64,000 bases of DNA, from positions 1-64,000 of the forward strand of contig NZ_JAVFVU010000026.1 in assembly GCF_030929615.1 (NCBI RefSeq), written 5' to 3'. Positions within the stretch are counted from its first letter, which is position 1, and each line of letters begins with the position of its first letter. Made by a program: the position numbers and the translations under genes. Source of the DNA: Dyadobacter sp. LHD-138. GTDB taxonomy: Bacteria > Bacteroidota > Bacteroidia > Cytophagales > Spirosomataceae. The notes below the pieces were generated by a model. That model was given only the letters and a program-made list of their open reading frames with translations. It had not been told where the DNA came from and did no database searches. Below, piece by piece: positions 1 to 8,340 of this stretch.

Positions 1-2
1 CC

Positions 3-297
3 ATTTTAATTTTGCATATTACCGATTTATCCTGCGCATAAATATTTTTTACCGACCATCTCCTCCTTTGACGCATCCTGTTTATGGCCATCACTATACA
101 CAACTCCATAGGAGGCTCCTCCAGAGCCAAGTAATTGACAGTTCACCAACCTTGCTATAAACAGGAAGCCACAAATGTGGCTGAAAAATACAGACAAGGC
201 TAAGCGATTTTAATTTTGCATATTACCGATTTATCCTGCCCGTAAATATTTTTTACCGGCCATCTGCTCCTTTGGAGCATCCTGTTTATAGCCATCA
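3..297. repeat. Direct repeat, two 91-bp copies offset by 204 bp
   Basis: A 91-bp sequence at 3-93 recurs at 207-297 with about 7 mismatches counted by hand. Both copies run from an AT-rich part with the shared string ttttgcatattaccg into a palindromic unit followed by atcctgtttat. The second copy keeps an intact GCTCC-ttt-GGAGC palindrome, while the first has decayed. The stretch from 1 to 342 has no convincing gene and consists mainly of these copies and the palindromic modules. The repeat may continue beyond the left edge of the window. Confidence 0.8.
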
Positions 298-336
298 GAA
301 TGCTAATGCCAACAGGACTCCATCGGAGTCTCCTTG
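61..336. repeat. REP-like palindromic modules, left cluster
   Basis: Short palindromes with stem GCTCC/GGAGC (or CTCC/GGAG) and a variable 3-4 nt centre are joined to the string catcctgtttatagcca. The inverse string, gctataaacagg, appears near 154-165. One module therefore reads forward half, central palindromes, reverse half (about 61-170). A second, incomplete module lies at about 264-336 and stops just before the yraN stop codon. The same building blocks recur near 5.3 kb and 21.2 kb. They are probably non-coding mobile or structural repeats. Confidence 0.7.
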
Positions 337-342
337 AACTTC

Positions 343-699
343 TCACGAAAACGCATCCTCAATATGGTTGATATTAATTCCACCGCTTGAAAGAATTAAA
401 ATTGAAACGATATCAAAGCGGATATCCAAATGCCAGTCTTTCGTGTAAATGTAGTTTTCCGCAGCCTTCATGATCAGCCTGGCCTTGGTATAATTCACAA
501 ATTCTTCCGGCATGCCAAAGCCCGTCCCACTCCGGGTTTTCACTTCCACGAAAATCAGTGTCTTGTTTTTCTTAACAATCAGATCGATTTCCGCGTGTTT
601 GTGCCGATAATTCTTTTCAATAATTTCATAGCCTTTTCCTTCTAAAAAGGCTGTTGCCTGGGTTTCTCCCCAGCTTCCGGTCGTGTTGTGTATAGCCAT
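343..699 (-). CDS. yraN: YraN/UPF0102 family endonuclease-like protein
   Basis: A 118-residue protein with the UPF0102 pattern: an N-terminal G-x-x-A-x-x-x-L-x-x-x-G-Y helix (residues 11-24), then the nuclease-like core AEIDLI (36-41) and FVEVKTR (50-56). D39, E52 and K54 match the D...ExK arrangement of restriction-endonuclease folds. The C-terminus keeps the RFDIVSI strand and an IEDAF end. The length is normal for the family. The biological role of the family is not settled; related proteins have been linked to DNA processing or repair. It is transcribed away from lipB, and the two share a 192-bp AT-rich upstream region. The gene ends against the palindromic repeat cluster. Confidence 0.9.
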   Translation of the reverse strand: MAIHNTTGSWGETQATAFLEGKGYEIIEKNYRHKHAEIDLIVKKNKTLIFVEVKTRSGTGFGMPEEFVNYTKARLIMKAAENYIYTKDWHLDIRFDIVSILILSSGGININHIEDAFS

Positions 700-891
700 T
701 CGAACATTTTTTATACAAATTAGTGTTATTGATTAGTAAGAAAAAGAAACCACAACCCGATTTCCGGTTTTAATCCATATTTGAATAAAAAATATTTTAA
801 TTATACTTCATCCATACAGGCCAACAACCGCCATTTGTTTCCAATCATTTGAGTTGATATTTTCCAGCTATCAAATCGACATTCTCCACAC

Positions 892-1644
892 ATGAATACC
901 CTTATTAACAAGCAAGCAGAATTCCAGAATTTAGGTCTGATCGATTATCAGGAAGCGTGGGATTACCAGGAAAAATTGTTCGCGGAAACACTTTCTATAA
1001 AAACGAAAAACCGTGCTTTGCCGGCTAATGAACAGTTGGCTACGCTCAACCATGTTATTTTTTGTCAGCACCCGCACGTTTACACGCTGGGCAAAAGTGG
1101 AAAGCCGGATCATTTGCTTTTGAATGAAGACGATCTGAGCCAGAAACAGGCTAAATTTTATAGGATAAACCGTGGCGGAGATATTACCTACCACGGACCA
1201 GGCCAGCTGGTTGGTTACCCGATCCTTGATCTTGATAATTTTTTCACCGATATTCACAAGTACATGCGGACTTTGGAAGAGGCAATTATCCTCACCCTGG
1301 CCGACTACCATATCAGTGCAGGCAGGATCAGCGGACTCACCGGTGTCTGGCTTGATTTTGTTGAACAGAAAAACCCAAGGAAAATTTGTGCAATGGGTGT
1401 AAAAGCCAGTCGCTGGGTTACAATGCACGGTTTTGCGCTGAATATAAATACCGATATGGCTTATTTCGGCAACATTGTTCCCTGCGGTATCGAGGATAAA
1501 GCCGTTACTTCCATCAGTAAGGAGCTTGGCCGGGAAGTGGATTTTGAAGAAGTCTCTGCTATATTAAAGAATCATTTAGGTACTCTTTTTGAAATGGTCT
1601 GGAAAACTCCATATAATTCAAAAACAGACATTTTAGAAAATTAA
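892..1644 (+). CDS. lipB: Octanoyltransferase LipB
   Basis: LipB moves the octanoyl group from acyl carrier protein to the lipoyl domains of 2-oxoacid dehydrogenases and the glycine cleavage H protein, the first step of endogenous lipoate synthesis in the cytoplasm. The 250-residue product carries the family signature RGGDITYHGPGQLVGYPILD (residues 94-113). It also has GVKASRWVTMHG with K171 and the PCGIEDKAVTS block with C198, the acyl-carrying Cys and Lys of the family. The ATG at 892 gives the expected N-terminus. No lipA is nearby. The next gene begins 14 bp downstream and may be co-transcribed. Confidence 0.95.
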   Translation: MNTLINKQAEFQNLGLIDYQEAWDYQEKLFAETLSIKTKNRALPANEQLATLNHVIFCQHPHVYTLGKSGKPDHLLLNEDDLSQKQAKFYRINRGGDITYHGPGQLVGYPILDLDNFFTDIHKYMRTLEEAIILTLADYHISAGRISGLTGVWLDFVEQKNPRKICAMGVKASRWVTMHGFALNINTDMAYFGNIVPCGIEDKAVTSISKELGREVDFEEVSAILKNHLGTLFEMVWKTPYNSKTDILEN

Positions 1645-1658
1645 GTATTAGGAACAGC

Positions 1659-2072
1659 ATGAAGAAGGATATTATATTTCATCCCGTAGAAGGTGTTAAA
1701 GTGGCCGTTGTAAGAAAGATCAACGCATTGAATGAGGCCGAGTGGAACGTTGTTGTGATCAATCGAAATGAGCAGCCGATCACAGGCGTTTTTGTTACTT
1801 CAAAAGGATATGGAAACACGGAGTCTGGTGAAAATACGGGGATTAAAACATCAACACTCCGCCACTTTTTTCCCGAAATAAAACCGCAAGAGCATGTGGT
1901 CGTAGAGCCAATCATGCCGGACGTTTTTCATTTAAATAACGAGTTCTGGATCAGCTATTTCCTTGGAAATCAGATTTACGATAAAAAGTTTATCTTCGTA
2001 CCGGACAGCATCGTGGAAGACAACCTCATCGAGATAGATCCACTCGGTCTGGAAGGCGTCCTGCACGACTAA
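1659..2072 (+). CDS. Conserved hypothetical protein, 137 aa
   Basis: I do not recognise a named family. The 137-residue product is mixed alpha/beta with no signal peptide or membrane segment, so it is probably cytoplasmic. It begins MKKDIIFHPVEGVKVAVVRK, continues through a strand-rich centre, and ends in an acidic tail (VEDNLIEIDPLGLEGVLHD). The gene follows lipB by 14 bp and precedes an exonuclease gene by 23 bp on the same strand, so the three may form one transcription unit. The even codon use and tight packing support a real gene. The function is unknown. Confidence 0.85.
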   Translation: MKKDIIFHPVEGVKVAVVRKINALNEAEWNVVVINRNEQPITGVFVTSKGYGNTESGENTGIKTSTLRHFFPEIKPQEHVVVEPIMPDVFHLNNEFWISYFLGNQIYDKKFIFVPDSIVEDNLIEIDPLGLEGVLHD

Positions 2073-2095
2073 AAAATAAACAATAACCACACACT

Positions 2096-2830
2096 ATGAC
2101 AGATGAATTTCGCAGAAAAGCAAAAAATTTCCTCCTGCTTGATATTGAAACCGTAGCGGGTTACGCCTCTTATGACGAATTGCCTGAGCGCATGCAGAAG
2201 CTTTGGGATAAGAAGGCCGCAACATTGAGAAAGGGAGATGAAATACTTTCCAACAACGAATACTTTTACGATCGAGGCGCCATTTATGCAGAATTCGGCA
2301 AGATTGTATGCATTGCCTTTGGCGCCTTTTATTGGGATGAAAATAACGAAATCGCTTTCAAAGTCCGAAGTTTTTCCGGCGACGACGAAGTGAAATTATT
2401 GCTTGAATTCAAAGCACTTATTGAAAAGTATCCGGCGGAACAATTGATTCTCTGTGCCCATAATGGCAGGGAATTTGACTTCCCGTTTCTCTGTCGGCGC
2501 ATGCTCATCCATGGGATTGAAATTCCGAAAGCATTGCAGATAACCGGGAAAAAGCCCTGGGAAATACTGCACCAGGACACCATGGACTTATGGAAATTCG
2601 GTGATTACAAAAATTACACTTCACTGGATTTGCTGGCCGCTGTTTTTGATATTCCCGGCAGCAAAAACGAAATGAGCGGCGATCAGGTAACCCGGGTTTA
2701 CTACGAAGAGAACGATCTCGCTAAAATTTGCCGATATTGCAGAGAAGATGTGGTTGTCCTCGCGCAATTATATTTACGTATGCATAGTTTTGAGCCGGTG
2801 CCGGCTGATAATATTACAAGAGTGGAATAA
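2096..2830 (+). CDS. Predicted 3'-5' exonuclease, PolB-like
   Basis: A 244-residue DnaQ/RNase H-like exonuclease that resembles the stand-alone PolB exonuclease domain family (DNA_pol_B_exo2). Exo I is LLLDIET (residues 13-19, acidic D16 and E18). Exo II is CAHNGREFDFPFL, with the catalytic Asp in the EFDFP core. Exo III is RYCREDVVVLAQLYL near residue 220, with the Y-x-x-x-D pattern modified to C-R-E-D. No polymerase domain follows. The family is predicted to trim 3' ends of DNA or RNA, but the substrate is unknown. It lies between an unknown small gene and rnr, all on the plus strand. Confidence 0.85.
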   Translation: MTDEFRRKAKNFLLLDIETVAGYASYDELPERMQKLWDKKAATLRKGDEILSNNEYFYDRGAIYAEFGKIVCIAFGAFYWDENNEIAFKVRSFSGDDEVKLLLEFKALIEKYPAEQLILCAHNGREFDFPFLCRRMLIHGIEIPKALQITGKKPWEILHQDTMDLWKFGDYKNYTSLDLLAAVFDIPGSKNEMSGDQVTRVYYEENDLAKICRYCREDVVVLAQLYLRMHSFEPVPADNITRVE

Positions 2831-2896
2831 ATTGATTATTTTAACAGCAAAACCGCTACTCCACCTTTCTTAATCAACAATTACTCATAAAACTTC

Positions 2897-5284
2897 ATGA
2901 GAGATAAAAAACCAAAAAAAGAATTTAAAGAACAAAAAACAGCCAAAGCGCCGCATGGCATCGTATCCTATATAGATAATTTAAAAGCTGATATCGCGGC
3001 ATTTTTCGACCTGAATAGTGAACATTCCTTCCGTCCGTTCGACGTCCACGGCCATTTTGGTGTAGAAGACAGGAAAGTAAGGGCACTTTTTAATGAAATT
3101 TTACACGAGCTTCAGGAAGATGGCCGGATCCGCTCCAACGCGGACGGGACTTTTACCGCAGCACCTAACAAGCCCCAGGCAGATACCGGGCTCATTGGCC
3201 GGGTAGACCGCGTCAACAAAGGTTTCGCCTTTGTCATTATTGAAGGCCGCGAGGATGACATATATGTAGAAACGGAGCTCCTGAACGGGGCCTGGGACGG
3301 CGATATCGTCAAAGTTCAGGTGTTGTCAAAATCAGGAAGAAGACAGCACACCAGTCGTGGAGATTCTGGAAAAACCCGGGTTGAAGGACGTGTGGTTGAA
3401 ATAACACAACGGACGCAATCTGAAATTGTCGGGATTATTGAAGTATGGCCGAAATATGCCGTCGTGCAGCCCGATCATAAAAAACTGTTTGATCCGATTT
3501 TTGTAGAACCAGAACATCTTAACGGGGCGTCCAATGCGGATAAGGTCATCGTAAAAATGACAACCTGGCCCACGCGAACGCGGCAGCCTGAAGGAGAAAT
3601 TATCCATGTTTTGGGACAAGCAGGGGAGAACGATGTAGAAATGCACGCGATCCTGGCTGAATTTGGCCTGCCTTATGAATTCCCGGAATCAGTGGAAAAA
3701 GAAGCCCAGAAAATTCCGGACGCTATTCCCAAAGAAGAAATTTTAAAGCGCAGGGACATGCGTGCGACGCTGACATTTACCATCGATCCGGCGGATGCCA
3801 AGGATTTTGATGATGCACTTTCTGTGCGTTATCTGGATGAAGGAAATGTAGAAGTGGGTGTGCATATCGCTGACGTATCGCACTATGTCCGACCGGGTAC
3901 AGAGTTGGAAAAAGAAGCAAACCGACGCGCAACTTCCGTGTATCTGGTGGATCGTACAGTTCCAATGCTTCCTGAAAAACTTTCAAATAATCTTTGCTCA
4001 TTACGTCCAAACGAAGACCGTCTGGCATTTTCAGCGATTTTTGAATTAAATCCGAAAGGCAAAATTCTGAAAGAATGGTTTGGAAGAACCGTTATCCATT
4101 CCGAACGCCGTTATTCTTATGAGGAGGCGCAGCAGGTGCTGGACACAAAAGAAGGCGATTATCCCAACGAACTGACATTGCTGAACAGCATTGCCAAAAT
4201 ACTCAGGAAAGAACGTTTCAAAAACGGAGCGATCAATTTTGAAACCGCTGAGGTACGTTTCCGTCTGGACGAAAACGGAAAACCTTTGGGCATTTATCAA
4301 AAAGAACGTCACGATTCGCATAAGCTGATCGAGGAATTTATGCTTTTAGCGAATAAAAGAGTCGCTGAATTTGTGTATTCGCTCTCCAGAGGTCCTTCAA
4401 AAAATACCATGGTGTATCGTATCCACGAAGCACCGGATCCTGACCGGTTGAAAACATTTGCCTCATTTGTGGGCAAACTTGGGCATAAACTGGAAATCGA
4501 TGACGAGAAAAAAATCGCTAAATCGATGAACAGCATGCTGCATGAAGTTGAAGGAAAACCGGAGCAAAACCTGATCGAATCTTTGGCGGTCAGAACGATG
4601 GCGAAGGCACGGTACAGCGTGGAAGATTTAGGACACTTTGGCCTGGCTTTCAAACGTTATACACATTTTACATCGCCGATACGCCGTTATCCCGATGTGA
4701 TGTCCCACCGTTTGTTACAGCATTATCTGAACGGCGGAGAATCCGTGAACAGTGATATTTATGAAAACGCCTGCAAGCATTCTTCGGAACGTGAAAGGCT
4801 GGCCTCCGACGCCGAACGTGCTTCCATTAAATACAAACAGGTTGAGTTCATGAGTACCATGGACAAGGACCGCATTTTCGACGGCATTATCACGGGCGTT
4901 ACCGAATTCGGTATTTTTGTTGAAATAACAGAAACGGCTTCCGAAGGTCTGGTCCGCATGACGGACCTGGGTGATGACTATTATGAACACGATAAGGATA
5001 GTTACCGCCTTATCGGGCAGCGTACCAAAAAGATTTACACATTTGGTGACGCAGTAAAAGTGCAGGTAAAAGATACGAACCTTGCCCGCAGAAGCATGGA
5101 TCTATATCTGGCCGGGAAAACCACCTCATCCATCCGTTCAAGAAATAGCGGCGGTTTTGAGGAAAGAACCAGCAGACGGTCCAGAGAGTCCTCTTCAAGA
5201 GATTCCGGCAAACCTTCCTCGTCAAGAAGAAGCAAACCCGCGACAGCTGCACCCAAAGAGAAAAAAAATAGAAAAAGAAGATAA
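2897..5284 (+). CDS. rnr: Ribonuclease R
   Basis: A processive 3'-5' exoribonuclease that degrades structured RNA. The 795-residue product has a winged-helix N-terminal part, cold-shock/OB domains (about 95-240), the RNB catalytic domain and an S1 domain (about 650-740). The catalytic loop TIDPADAKDFDDAL holds D297, D303, D305 and D306. The block HFTSPIRRYPD is also typical of RNB enzymes. The C-terminus is a Ser/Arg/Lys-rich, probably disordered tail of about 50 residues, as in many RNase R proteins, which may bind RNA or ribosomes. The gene is followed directly by palindromic repeats, which could affect mRNA 3' stability. Confidence 0.96.
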   Translation: MRDKKPKKEFKEQKTAKAPHGIVSYIDNLKADIAAFFDLNSEHSFRPFDVHGHFGVEDRKVRALFNEILHELQEDGRIRSNADGTFTAAPNKPQADTGLIGRVDRVNKGFAFVIIEGREDDIYVETELLNGAWDGDIVKVQVLSKSGRRQHTSRGDSGKTRVEGRVVEITQRTQSEIVGIIEVWPKYAVVQPDHKKLFDPIFVEPEHLNGASNADKVIVKMTTWPTRTRQPEGEIIHVLGQAGENDVEMHAILAEFGLPYEFPESVEKEAQKIPDAIPKEEILKRRDMRATLTFTIDPADAKDFDDALSVRYLDEGNVEVGVHIADVSHYVRPGTELEKEANRRATSVYLVDRTVPMLPEKLSNNLCSLRPNEDRLAFSAIFELNPKGKILKEWFGRTVIHSERRYSYEEAQQVLDTKEGDYPNELTLLNSIAKILRKERFKNGAINFETAEVRFRLDENGKPLGIYQKERHDSHKLIEEFMLLANKRVAEFVYSLSRGPSKNTMVYRIHEAPDPDRLKTFASFVGKLGHKLEIDDEKKIAKSMNSMLHEVEGKPEQNLIESLAVRTMAKARYSVEDLGHFGLAFKRYTHFTSPIRRYPDVMSHRLLQHYLNGGESVNSDIYENACKHSSERERLASDAERASIKYKQVEFMSTMDKDRIFDGIITGVTEFGIFVEITETASEGLVRMTDLGDDYYEHDKDSYRLIGQRTKKIYTFGDAVKVQVKDTNLARRSMDLYLAGKTTSSIRSRNSGGFEERTSRRSRESSSRDSGKPSSSRRSKPATAAPKEKKNRKRR

Positions 5285-5302
5285 TCAGCAAGTTATTGTT
5301 TT

Positions 5303-5506
5303 CGCTCCTTCGGAGCGTCCTGTTTCTAGCCAGAAGTCTCCATTTATCAACATAACTCCATCGGAGTTTCCTGAAATACACAGGAGGCTCCGATGGAGCC
5401 AGAAACACATATTGCTCCTCCCTGACTATAAATAGGCGGCTCCGATGGAGCCAGAAAGATGAATACCCATTCCTGGCTATAAACAGGGTGCCTCCTCCGG
5501 AGCTAA
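5303..5506. repeat. REP-like palindromic module, rnr downstream cluster
   Basis: Five palindromes can be read: CGCTCCTTCGGAGCG at 5303, ACTCCATCGGAGT at 5355, GGCTCCGATGGAGCC at 5386 and again at 5438, and CTCCTCCGGAG at 5492. The first is followed by tcctgtttctagcca, and the last is preceded by ggctataaacaggg, its inverse. The whole block is thus a loose inverted repeat of about 200 bp. Stem bases are conserved while central bases vary. The 329-bp gap between rnr and the next gene holds little else. Confidence 0.8.
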
Positions 5507-5613
5507 AACCTCCATCTGGATCAATTTCTTTTGATCACTACGCTCTAAAAGGAAGAAAATAGTCAAGTAGGAAATTGCCGGCGGCTACTTTTCGAAACAA
5601 ACACGATCTAACT

Positions 5614-6507
5614 ATGTCCAAATTCTGCAAATTCCTGTCGCTTTTCCTTATACTTTCCTGCACCGCTTTCGCCCAGAAAAACACTGAAAAAGAAGACTGG
5701 CAATCATTATTCAATGGAAAAGATCTGAAAGGATGGGATATTAAAATTGCAGGACATAAGGTCAACGACAACTATAAAAACACGTTTATCGTCGAAGATG
5801 GTATGATCCGCGTGAATTATAAAGAATACGAAAAATTCACGACAGAATATGGTCATATGTATTACAACAAGCCATTTTCACATTATCGTTTAAGACTAAA
5901 ATATCGCTTTACAGGCAATCAGGTACCAGGTGGAGCCTCCTGGAATGTCCGCAATAGCGGGATCATGCTGCATTCTCAATCGGCTGCCAGTTTGGGACTT
6001 GATCAGGACTTTCCGGTATCGCTGGAAATGCAGTATTTGGGAGGATTAAATGCGGGCGAGCGCACAACGGGTAACCTTTGTACACCGGGTACCATTGTTG
6101 AAGTAAACGGAAAGGTGGATCCGGCACATTGCACCAATTCAACTTCTAAGACTTATGACGGTGATCAATGGGTTTCTGCCGAGGCTATCGTCCTGGGCGA
6201 TTCTATTGTTCATCATATCATCAATGGTGAGATAGTTTTTACTTTTACAAAACCAAAAATCGGAGGTGGTTATGTCGGTAAAAACCATGATTTTGCCGCA
6301 GGGCATTTTAGCAATGCCGAGGAATGGATCAAAAAAGATGGTACACCTTTGGGAAGCGGTTATATCGCACTTCAGGCCGAAAGTCATCCGATTGATTTCA
6401 AAGACATTGAGATATTAAACCTGAAAGGGTGTATGGATCCGAAGGCCAGCAATTACAAATCCTACTACCAATCTGCGGATAATAAAAGCTGCAAATACAA
6501 GAAATAG
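5614..6507 (+). CDS. Secreted DUF1080 / 3-keto-disaccharide hydrolase domain protein
   Basis: A 297-residue exported protein. Starting at this ATG gives the signal peptide MSKFCKFLSLFLILSCTAFA, with likely cleavage before QKN; an upstream in-frame codon would add 13 unlikely residues. An L-S-C in the signal also leaves lipoprotein processing possible. The mature part begins with WQSLFNGKDLKGWDIK, the DUF1080 opening, and has the lectin-like core with NSGIMLHSQS and SLEMQYLGG. DUF1080 proteins include 3-keto-glycoside hydrolases and uncharacterised polysaccharide-binding proteins. The C-terminal GCMDPKASNYKSYYQSADN segment with two flanking cysteines is a small extra module seen in Bacteroidota secreted proteins. 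Catalysis is not demonstrable from the sequence. Confidence 0.88.
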   Translation: MSKFCKFLSLFLILSCTAFAQKNTEKEDWQSLFNGKDLKGWDIKIAGHKVNDNYKNTFIVEDGMIRVNYKEYEKFTTEYGHMYYNKPFSHYRLRLKYRFTGNQVPGGASWNVRNSGIMLHSQSAASLGLDQDFPVSLEMQYLGGLNAGERTTGNLCTPGTIVEVNGKVDPAHCTNSTSKTYDGDQWVSAEAIVLGDSIVHHIINGEIVFTFTKPKIGGGYVGKNHDFAAGHFSNAEEWIKKDGTPLGSGYIALQAESHPIDFKDIEILNLKGCMDPKASNYKSYYQSADNKSCKYKK

Positions 6508-6571
6508 TCGTCTGCCGCAATAACTCCGTTTAGTTTTTATATTTTTGCTGAAAAACGGGCGTTGCTGCTTC

Positions 6572-8233
6572 ATGAAGAAAATAATTCTCAGATTCTTATT
6601 ATTGCTGGTTATACTGGCTGGCCTGAACTGGCTGGCTTCTCTGTTCTTTTTCCGCTGGGATTTAACGGAAGATAAACGCTATACGATTTCTGACGCGACA
6701 AAACAGCTGCTCAGTAATCTCGACAAGGATATTGTCGTCAATGTATATCTCTCGGGCGAATTCCCTCCCGGTTTCGAACGCCTGGAAAGTGCCACGCGCG
6801 AGACACTGGATGAATTTAAAACGTATTCAAACGGTCATCTGACCTATCAGTTTTCCGATCCTTCCGATGCAGCGAGCGAAGATCAGCGAAAAAAACAGTA
6901 TCAGAATCTGGTGGACCGCGGATTAACGCCGACCAATCTTTTTGCCAATGAAGACGGGAAACGTACCGAGAAACTGATATTTCCGGGTGCAATTATTCAG
7001 GCCGATACACTTGCTATTCCCGTTCAGCTTTTAAAAGCGAACCGCAGCTTGGAAACTTCGCCTGAAGAACAATTAAACCAATCCTACGAAAACGTAGAAT
7101 TTCAACTGGCCTCTGCCATCCGTATCCTGGATAATCCGGAGCGAAAAAAAATCGGCTTGCTTGTCAATCATACCCAAAAACTGCCTCCTGCACGTCTCAG
7201 CGACCTGATCGCGACGATGCAGCAAAGTTATGACGTGTTTATGGTGGTAAAAGATCCCGAAACCTTTGAGGGGCTGGATGCTTTGATGATTTTAAAACCT
7301 GATGTCCCGTTTTCGGAAGAAGAAAAATACAAGCTGGACCAATACGTTATCGGAGGTGGAAAAGCGCTTTTCTTTGTGGATGGTGCGAAAGTGGATAGCG
7401 TGAGCCTGGAAGGAAATTATGTGCAGCCGCTGGATTTAAATTTAAATGACCTTTTCTTCCGCTGGGGTGTGCGTATCAACAATAACCTCGTGAAAGACCT
7501 GTCCAGTGCCACCATTCCTATGAATGTGGGAAATATGGGCGATAAACCGGAAATCAAGGCGGTGCAATGGCGCTTTTTTCCGTTGCTGAACAATTTTGGG
7601 CCGAGTCCGATTACGAGAAATATGGATGCCGTTTATTCTCGGTTTCTCAGCTCTATGGACACCGTAGGAGGCTCAGCAAGTATCCGAAAAATTCCGCTTT
7701 TGATGACCTCGCCTCACACCAAACTACTGAATACACCGGCTTTGGTAGGTTATAATGAAGCACGTCAGCAGCCCGAACCATCGGAATACAACGGAGGTGT
7801 GAAACTGGCGGCCGTTCTTTTGGAAGGTTCTTTTAATTCGTTGTTTGAGAACCGGATTTTACCGGCAGATCCGCGTTTTAAAACTTTTAAAGCGACAGGG
7901 CAGGGGAAAATAATAATCTGTGCCGATGGCGATGTTGCCGTTAATGATTTTGACTACCGCAGAAACACACCATTACCGCTGGGTTATGACCGTGCTTCGA
8001 CCAATATTTTCGGGAACAAGGATTTCATTATGCACGCATTGGATTACATGACGGATGAAAACGGCATTATCACATCCCGCAGCAAACAAATCAGTATTCG
8101 GGCGCTGGATAAAATTGTCGTACAGAAAGACAAGAAATTCTGGCAGGCACTTAACCTGCTTCTCCCTCTGGTCATTCTGGGAATTTTCGGTGCGCTGCGT
8201 TACTATATCCGTCGCCGCAAATTCGCGTCATAA
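6572..8233 (+). CDS. gldG: Gliding-motility ABC transporter substrate-binding protein GldG
   Basis: A 553-residue membrane-anchored protein matching GldG/IFT-type ABC_transp_aux. It has one N-terminal transmembrane segment (about residues 5-25), the diagnostic FFRWDLTEDKRYTIS block just after it, a large periplasmic domain, and a C-terminal transmembrane helix (LLLPLVILGIFGALRYY) followed by RRRKFAS. The chosen ATG precedes KKIILRFLLLL; the upstream in-frame start adds an unlikely cysteine pair. In gliding flavobacteria GldG works with GldA and GldF. Here no permease or ATPase gene lies beside it: the upstream gene is DUF1080 and the downstream gene is dnaN. Its role in this organism may therefore be gliding or another envelope process. 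Confidence 0.88.
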   Translation: MKKIILRFLLLLVILAGLNWLASLFFFRWDLTEDKRYTISDATKQLLSNLDKDIVVNVYLSGEFPPGFERLESATRETLDEFKTYSNGHLTYQFSDPSDAASEDQRKKQYQNLVDRGLTPTNLFANEDGKRTEKLIFPGAIIQADTLAIPVQLLKANRSLETSPEEQLNQSYENVEFQLASAIRILDNPERKKIGLLVNHTQKLPPARLSDLIATMQQSYDVFMVVKDPETFEGLDALMILKPDVPFSEEEKYKLDQYVIGGGKALFFVDGAKVDSVSLEGNYVQPLDLNLNDLFFRWGVRINNNLVKDLSSATIPMNVGNMGDKPEIKAVQWRFFPLLNNFGPSPITRNMDAVYSRFLSSMDTVGGSASIRKIPLLMTSPHTKLLNTPALVGYNEARQQPEPSEYNGGVKLAAVLLEGSFNSLFENRILPADPRFKTFKATGQGKIIICADGDVAVNDFDYRRNTPLPLGYDRASTNIFGNKDFIMHALDYMTDENGIITSRSKQISIRALDKIVVQKDKKFWQALNLLLPLVILGIFGALRYYIRRRKFAS

Positions 8234-8260
8234 TAAATCGGCTTAGTACGTTTTTTTTTA

Positions 8261-8268
8261 TACTTTTG
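8261..8268 (+). promoter_or_regulatory. Candidate -7 box for dnaN
   Basis: TACTTTTG fits the Bacteroidota -7 consensus TAnnTTTG and lies 72 bp before the dnaN ATG, just after the end of gldG. No clear -33 TTG was found at the usual distance, so this is a moderate call. Confidence 0.45.
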
Positions 8269-8340
8269 TTCCCTACAAAACAGATTTAAGGATCTGTATG
8301 GTTTTTTCTATTTTTTTACTAACCACTTCCGTCACGAATT

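Noticed and set aside
931..1428. 165-codon open frame opposite lipB
   Set aside because: It is fully inside lipB on the other strand, with a composition unlike a protein, and lipB is certain.
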